Positions 6,603 to 16,500 of a stretch of 49,058 nucleotides of DNA are shown in pieces. The stretch is from a virus. Position 1 is the first letter of the stretch; the number at the start of each line of letters is the position of its first letter. The position numbers and the translations under genes are program-made. The stretch spans positions 1 to 49,058 of the IMG/VR virus record IMGVR_UViG_3300037674_001308, one strand, 5' to 3'. Under the pieces are notes generated by a model. It was not told the origin of the DNA. It searched no databases and saw only the letters and a program-made list of their open reading frames with translations.

Positions 6603-6659
6603 ACTAAACCGCAAATCTGAAAATTATAGCGGCGAAAAAAATTTGGAATAACGACCTTT

Positions 6660-7892
6660 TCAAGCGCATTTAGTTTTGAGCACTAAGTCTACCATGTTCC
6701 CGAAGTCGCGACCAACTTTAGTGTTAACCTTGAAGTGGCCAAGCTCGGTCTGGCCAAAAAGGTTAATAAGTTCTGGAATCATTCCTCGTTCGGAGGCGGC
6801 GAGGTCGATAATGATTGAGTCGTGAAGTGTGAAAGCGATCTGGCTTCTGCAGTCTCTAAGGCGCTCATTGATTTCAATAAGCCTTCGGAGGGTAACGTCC
6901 ACACAACTACTTTGAATAATATAAGAAAGAGAATGATGGTGATCGCTAGGTATGGTCCGTCCGAATCGTGTCCGGACATGTGTGCCGGTCCAATGCGAGC
7001 CAATAATTCTCTCTCTTTGGTACGTTTCTTCCAGTAGTTTTTCCACAGTCCCATCATTATTAGTTAGTGTGCCAGAAACGTTTTTCCTACCGTATAGCCA
7101 TGCAAAGATTCTGCGCTTGGCTTCCTGACGGTCTACGTCGCCAAAGATATTCTTAATATTCCACTCATGAATGTCCTCTGTCGGCTGGTCCTGTCCAGCA
7201 AGCGACAGAGCCACACGAAGTTCAGCAGCATTGTAATCTAGCTCTAAAAACCAGTCATTATTCGGCTTCAACACAGAACGATACTGCCTATCAAGTGTCA
7301 GGATAGGGAAACTGCCCGGGCTGTTGGTCAAGCGACCGGTCTTTGTACCCCATATGTTATAGCGACAATACGGCGTATACTTCTGGAGGTTCTTCACAAA
7401 CTTTCTCGTAGCAGTCTTGTGATAGATTGGGCGGATACCCTCTGTGCTGATGCTCAACTCGTTATACCGAATGTCGTCGAGTGCAATGTTCAACTGCTTT
7501 ATAAAGTCATAGTTGTCCGGTTTCTCATATGTGTCGAACACATGCTGCGTAATCCTGTTCTTAACCTCGCAGTAATCCAGCAAGAACTGGCGAGGCACCA
7601 GATCGAAAAAGCAGTTCTCGTCCAGCGACACTTTGGCAAAGCCGAACGAACGAAAATACGCACGAAGCTTGTCCCTCACAGCCTCCCACTGTGTTCGCAG
7701 GTTGTCCGGACACACTTGGTCCAAGGACATGCCGGCACAATAAAACTTAGCGTACTCCACCTCAGTGTCTCGCAAAAACGTACTATAGTCCCATGTATGC
7801 GTCAGTCCTGCGGGAATCGTATCATGGATCAGTTCTCCGTCAAGGTACACGCCTACGCAGTCCTTCTTGTCGTCTAATGTTTGGAATAGCAA
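6660..7892 (-). CDS. Short family A DNA polymerase (polymerase domain only)
   Basis: The 410-residue protein carries the family A palm and finger motifs: TGRLTNSPGSFPIL (185-198); motif A LELDYNAAELR with D219 and E224; motif B R255-x3-K259-x3-F263-x3-Y267-G, aligning with R754/K758/F762/Y766 of E. coli Pol I; and motif C F-T-L-H-D-S with D358. The usual Glu after the motif C Asp is Ser. The first 110 residues show no 3'-5' exonuclease motifs, so proofreading must come from elsewhere or be absent. The only usable start is TTG at 7892. T4 uses a family B enzyme, so this is unusual for a phage with a T4-type virion. Confidence 0.85.
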   Translation of the reverse strand: MLFQTLDDKKDCVGVYLDGELIHDTIPAGLTHTWDYSTFLRDTEVEYAKFYCAGMSLDQVCPDNLRTQWEAVRDKLRAYFRSFGFAKVSLDENCFFDLVPRQFLLDYCEVKNRITQHVFDTYEKPDNYDFIKQLNIALDDIRYNELSISTEGIRPIYHKTATRKFVKNLQKYTPYCRYNIWGTKTGRLTNSPGSFPILTLDRQYRSVLKPNNDWFLELDYNAAELRVALSLAGQDQPTEDIHEWNIKNIFGDVDRQEAKRRIFAWLYGRKNVSGTLTNNDGTVEKLLEETYQRERIIGSHWTGTHVRTRFGRTIPSDHHHSLSYIIQSSCVDVTLRRLIEINERLRDCRSQIAFTLHDSIIIDLAASERGMIPELINLFGQTELGHFKVNTKVGRDFGNMVDLVLKTKCA

Positions 7893-7906
7893 GTGCTTGC
7901 CTGTGT

Positions 7907-9748
7907 TTAGATGTATAGCATGAATTGTCCGCGACCAGCATTGGTTTGTTCGCGGTTTACATATCGGTTAAACGTCTTTGCTTTGTTTTGCACTGTTCTG
8001 TACGGCGGGTTACCGCCCGGTGCGGGGAGCCTGTCTGTCTTATCATTAATATAATCTAATGCCTTGCTGCCGTCAAGGTTTTTTTGAATATCGCTCAAAT
8101 CTTTGACATTCTGCTCAAAGATTCTCTGCGTCCAGTCAACCGACGCCTCTCTTGCGCGTACAAACATGTAGAGTTTGGCTGGGAAGTCTGTACCGAAGAT
8201 GTTAGAGAAAACGTCGTAAGAAGAAGGCTTCTTGTTGGCGTTGGCGTTCTTGCGGTTGATCGTTTTACCCGCTAGCATAGAATGGTTTTCTCTTTTGATG
8301 GTCGCGTAGTAGCTGGTGTCTGCTGAGGCTGCTCCATCGAATGCGATGGTTCTACGATAGCTCATGGTTGTCACCACCTCTGAGTTTGCGCCGGCTGTGG
8401 CGGAGGAGGGGCGGTGGATAGCAACGGCTTGCGAAGGGAATGACCCAGCAAACGAGTTCCACATGCTAAGAAAGTAGTTCATCAAGACCTTTAAATCCGT
8501 AGAGTCTGCTCTATAATAGCATGTCCGGAACATGATGTCAAGGTTTTTAGTTTGATATTTTTTGACCAGTGCATCGTATGCTTGCGCTAACTTATATGCC
8601 TTGTCTCTCTGTCCGCGTCTAGTCTGGGTGCCCGTTGCTTTCTTCTGCCACTCATCGCGGCGGCGGACTAGCTCCGGAATGTTTGTGCCCTTGCCATTGA
8701 CATCTTTGCCTTCCACAGCCCAATCGCGGATGTACCGGCGCATGGGAGTTGACATCACATCAGCAACCAGTCTCCAAGGACAGTTGAAATCAACCATGAA
8801 GCCAAACTTCTGAGCCATGGCAACGAACACCTCAAAGTTCGGGTCGTTAAGATAGTCTTCCTTCTTCTTCACGTCATCATTTGGATCTTCTTTATACAGA
8901 TCAATCTGCCAACCGCTGATTGCTCGATTACACTCGCCGCTCATGATATAGCCAGAGCGCGTAAACTGCACCATGGGAGCAGCAATATCTATGAAGTATA
9001 ACATATACTGCATAAAGTCCTTAAAGGTTAATATCTTCTGTTGGCGACCCTCCGCGAGTGTCCACTGCTGGAAGCCCTCGAAGATCCTCTCCATGTTGGC
9101 TTGATACTGTGGGTGTATGCTGGTCCAGCAAGAGGATACATTTAGGAGCCCTTGTTGTGGGCGATACTTGCCGACATCAGCAACCATCGGTCCTGCACCC
9201 TGACCTCTTTGGTTGGTAGCCCTAACATTCATGGCAAAGAATCGTGCCCATTCCTTTTGAAAATCTCTATATGCATGCGCCACAAAAACCGGTGCCATAA
9301 TAGAGGCATCCCCTTTGTTGAGTGACGTAAGAAATGCCTCTGAGATGTAAATCGAGTTTTGATTGATGTCTACCTTCCCATACATCCCCTTGTCATACCA
9401 GAAGTCGATCATTCCCAGCGACCAGCCGCCAACAGAAGCGTATCTAGGGGCATGCGCTTCCCAGTGTATGCGACGAGCAAACAAAGTAGACGGCTTGTCC
9501 TTGGCTGAAGCGCCCCACCATTTCGCATTTTCGCCTCGGGCGCGTGCCATCTCTATTGAAATGGCGGGAACATGAATGAAGTTTTGTAGCGAAGGTTCAC
9601 GACCGCTGCGGTATGGGATCCGCTTGATGCCCTTCCGCTTGCGCGGGTCTTTCGCCTCATAAAGACCCGGAGGATCAACAATAAACTTTACGGCACCAGT
9701 GTTTAGGCGGTTCTTAAGTGCTTGTGTTTTTTCATCTGAGTCTGACAT
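7907..9748 (-). CDS. Probable virion/baseplate protein (613 residues), function unknown
   Basis: The protein is soluble, mixed alpha/beta and rich in aromatic residues, with no signal peptide or membrane segment. Notable blocks are GWQIDLYKEDPNDD (near residue 280), YLNDPNFEVFVAMAQKFGFMVDFNCPWRLVADV (about 295-327) and a Lys/Arg-rich stretch around 365-395. It lies directly after the probable baseplate hub gene (28-base gap), so a baseplate or tail-tip role is likely, but I recognise no family. The ATG at 9748 follows a purine-rich GGGGGG stretch. The polymerase gene begins 14 bases after its stop. Confidence 0.7.
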   Translation of the reverse strand: MSDSDEKTQALKNRLNTGAVKFIVDPPGLYEAKDPRKRKGIKRIPYRSGREPSLQNFIHVPAISIEMARARGENAKWWGASAKDKPSTLFARRIHWEAHAPRYASVGGWSLGMIDFWYDKGMYGKVDINQNSIYISEAFLTSLNKGDASIMAPVFVAHAYRDFQKEWARFFAMNVRATNQRGQGAGPMVADVGKYRPQQGLLNVSSCWTSIHPQYQANMERIFEGFQQWTLAEGRQQKILTFKDFMQYMLYFIDIAAPMVQFTRSGYIMSGECNRAISGWQIDLYKEDPNDDVKKKEDYLNDPNFEVFVAMAQKFGFMVDFNCPWRLVADVMSTPMRRYIRDWAVEGKDVNGKGTNIPELVRRRDEWQKKATGTQTRRGQRDKAYKLAQAYDALVKKYQTKNLDIMFRTCYYRADSTDLKVLMNYFLSMWNSFAGSFPSQAVAIHRPSSATAGANSEVVTTMSYRRTIAFDGAASADTSYYATIKRENHSMLAGKTINRKNANANKKPSSYDVFSNIFGTDFPAKLYMFVRAREASVDWTQRIFEQNVKDLSDIQKNLDGSKALDYINDKTDRLPAPGGNPPYRTVQNKAKTFNRYVNREQTNAGRGQFMLYI

Positions 9749-9777
9749 GTCTACTACCCCCCTTTATAAGTACTGGT

Positions 9778-12399
9778 TTACCAGATTTTCCACCATGGAT
9801 CTCCGGCACCATTATCGTCACCTTGGCACGGATCTTCGGCGTCCATATCTTCAACGCCACTGATATCGCTCAGTTCCTCGTCCAGTCCCAAGGCACCCTC
9901 GATGGCATCGCCCACATCTTCCCAGAAACTATCCTGAGAGTCCTCAACCACTTGTCCCACGTCCACTTCGGCGCAGTTCGGCTCTTCGGTAGGTGCCGCT
10001 CCTGCTCCGCTGCTAACCCAAGTGCATTCCACCGTAGTATCATACGCTCCACCGCGTTTTATTGCTGAATTTACTTTAATAACTTGAAAATACCCACCCA
10101 AGCCTAAGCGGAACGCGATAGAGTTTCGCGTAGAAGGGTTGCCCACGCCGTACGGAGGATTCACATAGACGTATTGTCCCGGGAAATGAATGTTGTTCCC
10201 AACCATCTTTAGTTTGGCATTGTAGAGTTCTCGTAAGTTGGAAAGTGCGCCTTCTTCTGTTTGTCGTGCTTCTTTGAGTCCCTGAATGTCTGATTTATTA
10301 AAGTTGATGGTCTTGATTATTCCGCTGTCTTGACCGATAGTATAATGATTGATTCCTCGTTTTGCATCGGCGGCTTCATCGCCTGTCAATCCTCCCGGGT
10401 CACCTGACTGCATATAGTAAAGCGCATATGTGAACCCCGGATCTTCCGGGTTAACATCTTCCCCGATTTTCCCCATCATCCCTTCCGGCGTTGGTCGTCT
10501 GCCGTGAGGAGAGCATATATCTTCGTCTGCTTTAACCGTAAAGACAGACTGTGAGACATCACCTGTCTGGTTTGGGGCGTTGGGGAAACACTTGGGCTGC
10601 AAAGCCGGCTTGATAAGACACTGCATAACATCCATGAGGAACCTTCTAACTGGATAGTTATCCTTTTCCGGCTCGATAACCTTTTCATTCCAGAACTTTA
10701 GGAACAGCGTGTAAGAAATGGGGATATCGCACAACGCGATCCGCCTAATCTCCTTAGTTCTAGGATCTGTGTACTGCGCTGGACCTAAAATGATAGCCAT
10801 CTTTTCAAGTTCGGCAGCTTTGCTATCCGGATCGAAAGCCACACATGCTTGCTCAACAATGTCGCCTAGGAAGCAAAAATAAACATCGTCATCGTCTACA
10901 TCTGATGCGTCTGCATCTTCAGCTTCTTTCTCCGGGTTGCTAAACCAGCCTTGATCACCAATTGTGATCGTTGCAACACCGCCCCACTGATCATCGTTAG
11001 AAAGTGTGGGGCGTTTGCCTCCCTCGTTCGCTTGCCACTCTTCAAGGAAGCCGTTGTCCAAATCCAAGTGTCGGATCTTGCCACTAAGAGCATCTGTAAA
11101 ACTAGCATATGCGTCAGACCTGTTGGTGTCATTTAGTTCTGCCAATATTTCCCTTAACTCTTCGGCTTCTTCGGCGGCATCCTCAGCCTCTTCGTCAAGG
11201 TCTTCAATATCACCCTCTGATGCCTCTTGTTCGCTGGCGCATGCTTGAGCATCTTCAACATCTTCTATGTGCTCCTCCAGTGCCTCTAGTTCCGCTTCGA
11301 CATCCTCTACATTACGATCATCAACGCCGAATCCCAAGAATCCGCCGCTGACCGTAGCATCTCCGCTGCCGCCGCCGGGGAAAAGAATGTCTGCCGCCTT
11401 TGACTCCAAAGCGGCTTCCATTGCGCCGACGTATTCCACTGTTACATCACACGATCCGTCTTCTTTGATCTTAACCTCATGTTGAATAAGGTTAAGGTAC
11501 ATATCCAGATTCATGTTCTTCAATATCTTAACTAGTGCGGCATCCTGCAGGTGGGTGCGGACGCCTTCATCAATTGCCCAGCCAACGCTAGCTAAAACCC
11601 TATAGTATCTTGGATCATATTCTTCGGCGCCGGTCTTACCCCTGTTTCCGCCTTCTGGGTGTAAGATTAGCTCTAAAAAGCTAGGGTTATCGCCCGGTGT
11701 ATAATTATTTCCTGCTGCTGCTATCGAATCGAAGTCTCCCACCAAATCTTTTACGGACTGAAAGTGCATTGTCATCTTTACACCAATAACTTTTTCGCCC
11801 TCTGCCGGGTTGGTGCCGGCAAACTCCCACTTGAACTCTTTAATACCAGCGCCGCCAGAGCGACCGCCGGCGTCAGTTGTTAGGTCTGAAAGTCGTGACT
11901 CATCCATGAAGCCTTTGAATTTGAACTCTCTGCGGACTGACTCGCCGCCATCAGCCGCTGGAGTGACCCTCCAAAGCCTCACTCGCGGCTGCAATACAGC
12001 TTTTTGCCATGGCTTAATCCGGGTGAAGGGTGCCATTGAGTCCCGCTTTAAGACCGCTGACAGCACGTCATGAACTGTCGCGCCTCCCGTGCCGGAACTC
12101 GCAGCAAGAGCATGGAAGTTCTTATAATGACATTGTTCATTTAGTGGCGAGAGGATGTCTGCGTAATCCATCAGGAAGCACTGGTGGTCAAAGGTTAATT
12201 TATCTTGTTCAGACTCTTCGCCTTCAGATGTAGCGGCGTCAGGATCTGTTGAGGCGGCAGGATCTTCGCCCGCAGTAGTACCATCGGTAGCCGCAGTGTC
12301 ATCTGCAGCACCGGCATCAGAGGGATCTTCCCCATCAGCCCCGCCAGATTCAGTGGCAGCTTCAGTGGGGTCTGTTTCTGGGACTTCGGGATCTGCCAT
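9778..12399 (-). CDS. Large baseplate/tail-hub-like structural protein
   Basis: This 873-residue protein begins with a low-complexity acidic and Thr/Ala-rich segment (residues 1-65), probably disordered. An acidic coiled-coil-like insert at about 360-420 consists of runs of E, D and A. The C-terminal half includes GQYVYVNPPYG...STRNSIAFRLGLGGYFQVIKV, reminiscent of the last domain of contractile-tail hub proteins, where ligand loops follow G-x-Y and G-G-Y-x-V. It ends in a short acidic tail. Position between the LysM gene and the 613-residue protein supports a baseplate hub. Hub identity (gp27-like) is inference; structural role is fairly safe. Confidence 0.65.
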   Translation of the reverse strand: MADPEVPETDPTEAATESGGADGEDPSDAGAADDTAATDGTTAGEDPAASTDPDAATSEGEESEQDKLTFDHQCFLMDYADILSPLNEQCHYKNFHALAASSGTGGATVHDVLSAVLKRDSMAPFTRIKPWQKAVLQPRVRLWRVTPAADGGESVRREFKFKGFMDESRLSDLTTDAGGRSGGAGIKEFKWEFAGTNPAEGEKVIGVKMTMHFQSVKDLVGDFDSIAAAGNNYTPGDNPSFLELILHPEGGNRGKTGAEEYDPRYYRVLASVGWAIDEGVRTHLQDAALVKILKNMNLDMYLNLIQHEVKIKEDGSCDVTVEYVGAMEAALESKAADILFPGGGSGDATVSGGFLGFGVDDRNVEDVEAELEALEEHIEDVEDAQACASEQEASEGDIEDLDEEAEDAAEEAEELREILAELNDTNRSDAYASFTDALSGKIRHLDLDNGFLEEWQANEGGKRPTLSNDDQWGGVATITIGDQGWFSNPEKEAEDADASDVDDDDVYFCFLGDIVEQACVAFDPDSKAAELEKMAIILGPAQYTDPRTKEIRRIALCDIPISYTLFLKFWNEKVIEPEKDNYPVRRFLMDVMQCLIKPALQPKCFPNAPNQTGDVSQSVFTVKADEDICSPHGRRPTPEGMMGKIGEDVNPEDPGFTYALYYMQSGDPGGLTGDEAADAKRGINHYTIGQDSGIIKTINFNKSDIQGLKEARQTEEGALSNLRELYNAKLKMVGNNIHFPGQYVYVNPPYGVGNPSTRNSIAFRLGLGGYFQVIKVNSAIKRGGAYDTTVECTWVSSGAGAAPTEEPNCAEVDVGQVVEDSQDSFWEDVGDAIEGALGLDEELSDISGVEDMDAEDPCQGDDNGAGDPWWKIW

Positions 12400-12405
12400 A
12401 CAACA

Positions 12406-12744
12406 TTAACCTTTCAAGTATTTTAGCACAGAAGTCAAAGGAAGTGGAATATAAATTGTGTCTCCCATTTTGATGTGAGACTCTGTTGGCTTTTTGTTGA
12501 ACCACGCAATCACCCACCACAATTCTGACTCTCCGTAATATTTGTGGGCAAGCTTCCAATACTGATCTCCTGTTTTCCACAAATGAGACACGCGATCAAT
12601 CGTCGCCGAGATTTGTTCCGGAGAAGGATACGACATGTAAGGCGTGTTGTATTGGCGGATGCGGCGGAGCCCACGCCTCTCCAATATCTCTTGGTAGAAG
12701 CGACTAGAATTTGTAATCACGCGCCGGCTGTCATATCTTGCCAT
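12406..12744 (-). CDS. LysM-domain baseplate wedge protein, gp53-like
   Basis: The 112-residue protein carries a LysM-like domain over roughly residues 50-105: DRVSHLWKTGDQYWKLAHKYYG, ELWWVIAWFN, then IKMGDTIYIPLP, which is the usual LysM order of D-x-L-x-x-I, W-x-I-x-x-x-N and G-x-x-L-x-I-P. The N terminus is Arg/Tyr-rich. Small LysM proteins in this tail position are baseplate wedge components equivalent to T4 gp53. It lies between the gene at 12765 and the hub-like gene, separated by about 20 and 6 bases. Confidence 0.8.
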   Translation of the reverse strand: MARYDSRRVITNSSRFYQEILERRGLRRIRQYNTPYMSYPSPEQISATIDRVSHLWKTGDQYWKLAHKYYGESELWWVIAWFNKKPTESHIKMGDTIYIPLPLTSVLKYLKG

Positions 12745-12764
12745 ATCTTATTGAACTCCTTTTG

Positions 12765-13535
12765 TCATCCGCCGACTGGCTCTAACGGCAAGTCGATGCC
12801 GGGGGTGCCAGTGGTGCCCGTATCGTCGGTGGGAGCCTCTGTCGCTCCACGGGCGGTACCTTTCGCATTGTAGGGGAAACTGTTCGATGAGCCGGCATCG
12901 CCAAAACCCATTTGAGCGTCATCAGTGGCACCCGCTGTAGACCAACCCATCATGTGGGTGTGTAGCACTGTGAACTCAGCCGACAAAGTAAGCCTTAAGG
13001 GATAAAATACTCCCGGGGTTTCGTCAACAATGCCCGACTCAAAATCAGGCTCAAAAGTAAAGCCACCAATGTAACCAATCAAGCCGGAAGTCTTTGCGTT
13101 AGAGCCCGCCGAATCTGGTCCAGCCTCAACGTTATGAGCAAAGTTTCCGAACTTAAACTTAAACACGGGAGATGAAGCGATAGTCTGGGAGTCTCCTCCT
13201 CCGCCTTTCGAGTATGACGGGTATAGCATAGACATCAGCGTTTCACATTTCTTCATGTTTAGTTCTGCCTCTTCAATGCTTGCTGAAACAACATCCCACT
13301 CGACACTAATCTGTCGGGCGGTTCCTTGAAACGCAGAAATGGGATCCATACGACCATACACAGATTCACTGTTCCATTCTGACGTATATTGATCAGAGAA
13401 GGAGTTAATCATAGCCTTAAACACGACTGACTTCTGGCTAGGAACGTGAAAAAATTCCAGCACCATAAGCTTGTCTATAGCAAGCTTACCTGTGCCATCT
13501 ATGTCGCGTCCAAAGCGTCCACTATATATTGACAT
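12765..13535 (-). CDS. Baseplate/tail-tube-initiator-like structural protein
   Basis: The 256-residue protein has the core pattern MVLEFFHVPSQKSVVFKAMI...AFQGTARQISVEWDVVSASIEEAELNMKKCETLMSMLYPSY, a tail-tube-like fold block seen in proteins preceding the LysM gene in contractile-tail modules. The C terminus (after about 215) is low complexity, rich in Thr, Gly, Asp and Pro. It follows the tape-measure gene in transcription order, as tube-initiator proteins (gp48/gp54 equivalents) or LysM partners commonly do. The exact T4 counterpart is not certain. The start has AGGAGG upstream. Confidence 0.65.
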   Translation of the reverse strand: MSIYSGRFGRDIDGTGKLAIDKLMVLEFFHVPSQKSVVFKAMINSFSDQYTSEWNSESVYGRMDPISAFQGTARQISVEWDVVSASIEEAELNMKKCETLMSMLYPSYSKGGGGDSQTIASSPVFKFKFGNFAHNVEAGPDSAGSNAKTSGLIGYIGGFTFEPDFESGIVDETPGVFYPLRLTLSAEFTVLHTHMMGWSTAGATDDAQMGFGDAGSSNSFPYNAKGTARGATEAPTDDTGTTGTPGIDLPLEPVGG

Positions 13536-13566
13536 ATTTAGAAACCTCCTCGTTCTTTATCTTCTC

Positions 13567-13577
13567 TATAACTAGTC
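13567..13577 (-). promoter_or_regulatory. ACTANTTA late-type motif (upstream of the 256-residue gene)
   Basis: Coding strand reads GGACTAGTTATAG, about 32 bases before the ATG at 13535. Confidence 0.35.
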
Positions 13578-13599
13578 CATTCTGTAAGAAGTTTCGCTA

Positions 13600-16500
13600 T
13601 TAGAAGCCCTTCAAACCATGCTTACTATCGATTGCAGCATTAACGGCTCTTGCGAATTCGTCACCATCAAGTTCCAAAACAATATCTTGTCCCTTCTTCT
13701 CTTTTGAGCCGGCTGAACTCTTCTCGCCCAGCACCTGTCGAAGCGCCTCAACAAAGGCGTCCTTAGACGGTTCCTTCATTTCTCTTTGAGCAGATGCGTA
13801 CTCTCTCGCTGCCTTTGCCATGCCCTCAACGTTTTCTACGACCTCTGGAGTCAACTGTACTGAGGAATCAATAAGGCTTGCCAAGCTATCCGCAGTCACG
13901 CTGAAAGCCAAGGCTTTTTCTTCCGGAATGGTAGCGAGTGCGCGTCCAATAGCCCAGATGCCCCATGCCAAGTCCCATAAGGTGTCTGCAGTTTCATCCA
14001 GATCTGTGAAGCCTGCCAATCCTTGGAAAATTTGCCCTAAAGCAACTGCTTTTTCTGCGGAGATGGTGCTCATCGCCCCTGCAAATGCATACAATGCTTT
14101 TGTAAGGGTGTCCAGTCCTTTGTCGAAGAACGGTAGGCTCGCATAAACGCCGAGTTTAAACAAGCCCCAGCCGAGCGCAGGAAGCGCCCATGCTAAGGCT
14201 CTTAGCCCGTCTGCCATGGGTGCCATCTTATCTGTGTAGGGTGCCATGACAGCTAGAGCGTTCGCAAACATCATGAGAGGTACCGCAAGCATCATCATCG
14301 CCCACGCAGTCATAACCGCAGCCACCAGTAGCAATGGACCGGCAACAATAAGTGCGATAGCAGCGAAGAATAGCCCGGTAGCAAACTCTGCCAGCGACCA
14401 ACCCAAGCCCGATACCAGATCAAGGTCCATAGCCATCCACGGTGCTACGCCCATTGCCAGCCAAAGCAAGCCAATACCAGCGGTCAAGCCACCGATCATA
14501 AGCATCGGACCTGAGAACATTAGGAAGAAGCCTGTTCTCATGAAGCCGTCTGTCATCGCATCTAGAGTCTTTCCAAGTGTTGCCAGCTTCGCAAAGTCCA
14601 TAGACATCCATGGCTTAACTCCTAATAGAAGTATGAGCAAGCCTGCCGTTGCGGGAATCGCACCCCACATCAAAAAGTATCCGCCGATGAGTAGAGCGAT
14701 ACCGGCAGGAATGAGCAGCCAGCCAAATGCTATCAAAGAGAAGCCAAGCTCAATCATATTCTCAAAGCCTATTTTCTTAAACGCGCTGATGCCTTTGGCT
14801 AGAACTATCAATCCTGCGCCTAAGATTAGCGAGGCGATGCCGACCAAGGTGCCGCCGATAAGGAAAGGAACAGCAGCATATATCAAGCCGATACCAAACA
14901 CAAACAGCATATAAGTAAGCTCCCACATCGCCTCAAACATCCCGCGCTTGGTAAAGCCTTCGATACCTTTAGCCAGCATTTGCAGACCAAAGCCCAAGAG
15001 CAGTGCCGGGATGCCGATTAGCGTAGCGCCGATGAGGAACGGAACAGCAGCATACATTAATCCATAGCCGAAAAGAACCAACATGAAAGTCAGCCCAAGC
15101 ATTGCCTCAAACATTCCTCGTTTAGTGAAGCCTTCAATACCTTTAGCCAACGCTTGCAATCCGAAGCCCAACAGCAGGGCACCTATGCCCACTAGCCCGC
15201 CACCAATGATGAATGGTATAGCAGCATACATCAAAGCGTAGCCAAAGGGAATGAGAGCAAGACCAAGACCAATCATCTGCATAATCGGGAAGTCGTCGAT
15301 ACCCTCTTTAAGAGCCTTGAATCCTTGTCCCAAGAACCAAGCTGCGATACCAAAGACAAGAGCAGCGCCAGACAACTGCAGCAAGCCAAGAGCGACTGGA
15401 GCCATCATCGGCGCAACTGGTGCTAAGATGGCGACGAACATAGCGATACCCATTGCCAACATCGGAAGCGCAATCATAGATGCAGCACCAAAGCCGATCA
15501 AGCCAAGCAGTGCCGGCGCAATGGCATCAGTCATCTCCATCATTGCGATAACCAAGTCTTTAAGCGCCCAAACCAGCGCAACAACAGCGATGATGGGAGC
15601 AGCAATAGCTATTGCTAAGCCAAAAATAGCCAAAGCAATAGCAGTAATCATGGGAATCAGCGGCGCCATGGCAATTGATAGCGCAGTCATCGAGGCAGCT
15701 AGTCCAACGGTGGCACCGCCGGCGCCAGTGGCGGCAGTGGCTTCTGCTGTTTCTGCAGCGGCGGCACCAAAGAAGGCGGCTATTGAGCCAGTCTTCGCAA
15801 GGTTCACTAATGCAGTCTTTGCTGCCAGAATCCCTTGCCAGAACGCCATGATTTTGATGCGGTAGTGGGCTATAGCCATAACCCCCAGCAGAGCAATCAA
15901 TGTAGGGACCAGAAAGCCGCCCATCATATCGTTCAACTGTAAGAAGCCGTCAAGCATCCAGTGGATAGCACTAACAATCGGAGCAACTGCTACAGCAAAC
16001 TGCTCCATGATGCGAGTGAGTTTTTCTTTCATGCTGGCTGCAGCAGCGGCACGTTCTTCTAGCTTCTTCTGTGCCTCAGCGTTGTTCTCAATTTTCGCTT
16101 GTGCTTTGTCGTATTCTGAGAGGCTTTGTCCGAAAAGTTTACTAGCCTCTGTCATGTCTTGAATGCCTGCTGCGTTTGCAACGGCGATTTTCTCAAACTT
16201 GTTCATCGAATCCCAACTCTTGCCGGAAAGCTGAATAGACTGAATCAGTAGGCGTACTCTCTCCTCTTCAGAGGCGTTCAGGAGTTCCATTGAGTCGAGC
16301 ACACCGCCGCCGAGAATAGCATTAAGCTTTCCGGCTGATTGCGCTGCGCCCTCAAATGTGTCAAACTGAGTAGTGATACCAAGAAGCGTCTGCATCTCGA
16401 TACCAGTAGCCTTGGCTGCTGCTGCGACTTCCTTGAACACTTGGGTTGCTTCATCGCCGTATGCGGTGAAGACATCTGCGTTCGCTGCAAAGTCTTTAGA

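Noticed and set aside
6615-6640. Sigma70 promoter in the gap before the 791-residue gene (TATAAT near 6628)
   Set aside because: The -10 hexamer is perfect but no convincing -35 lies 16-18 bp upstream, and the region is simply AT rich.
13820-15865. Long open frames on the plus strand opposite the tape measure gene
   Set aside because: They mirror the Ala/Leu/Gly-rich codons of the tape measure protein, are full of Ala, Ile, Pro and Ser, and have no ribosome-binding sites. They are shadows.
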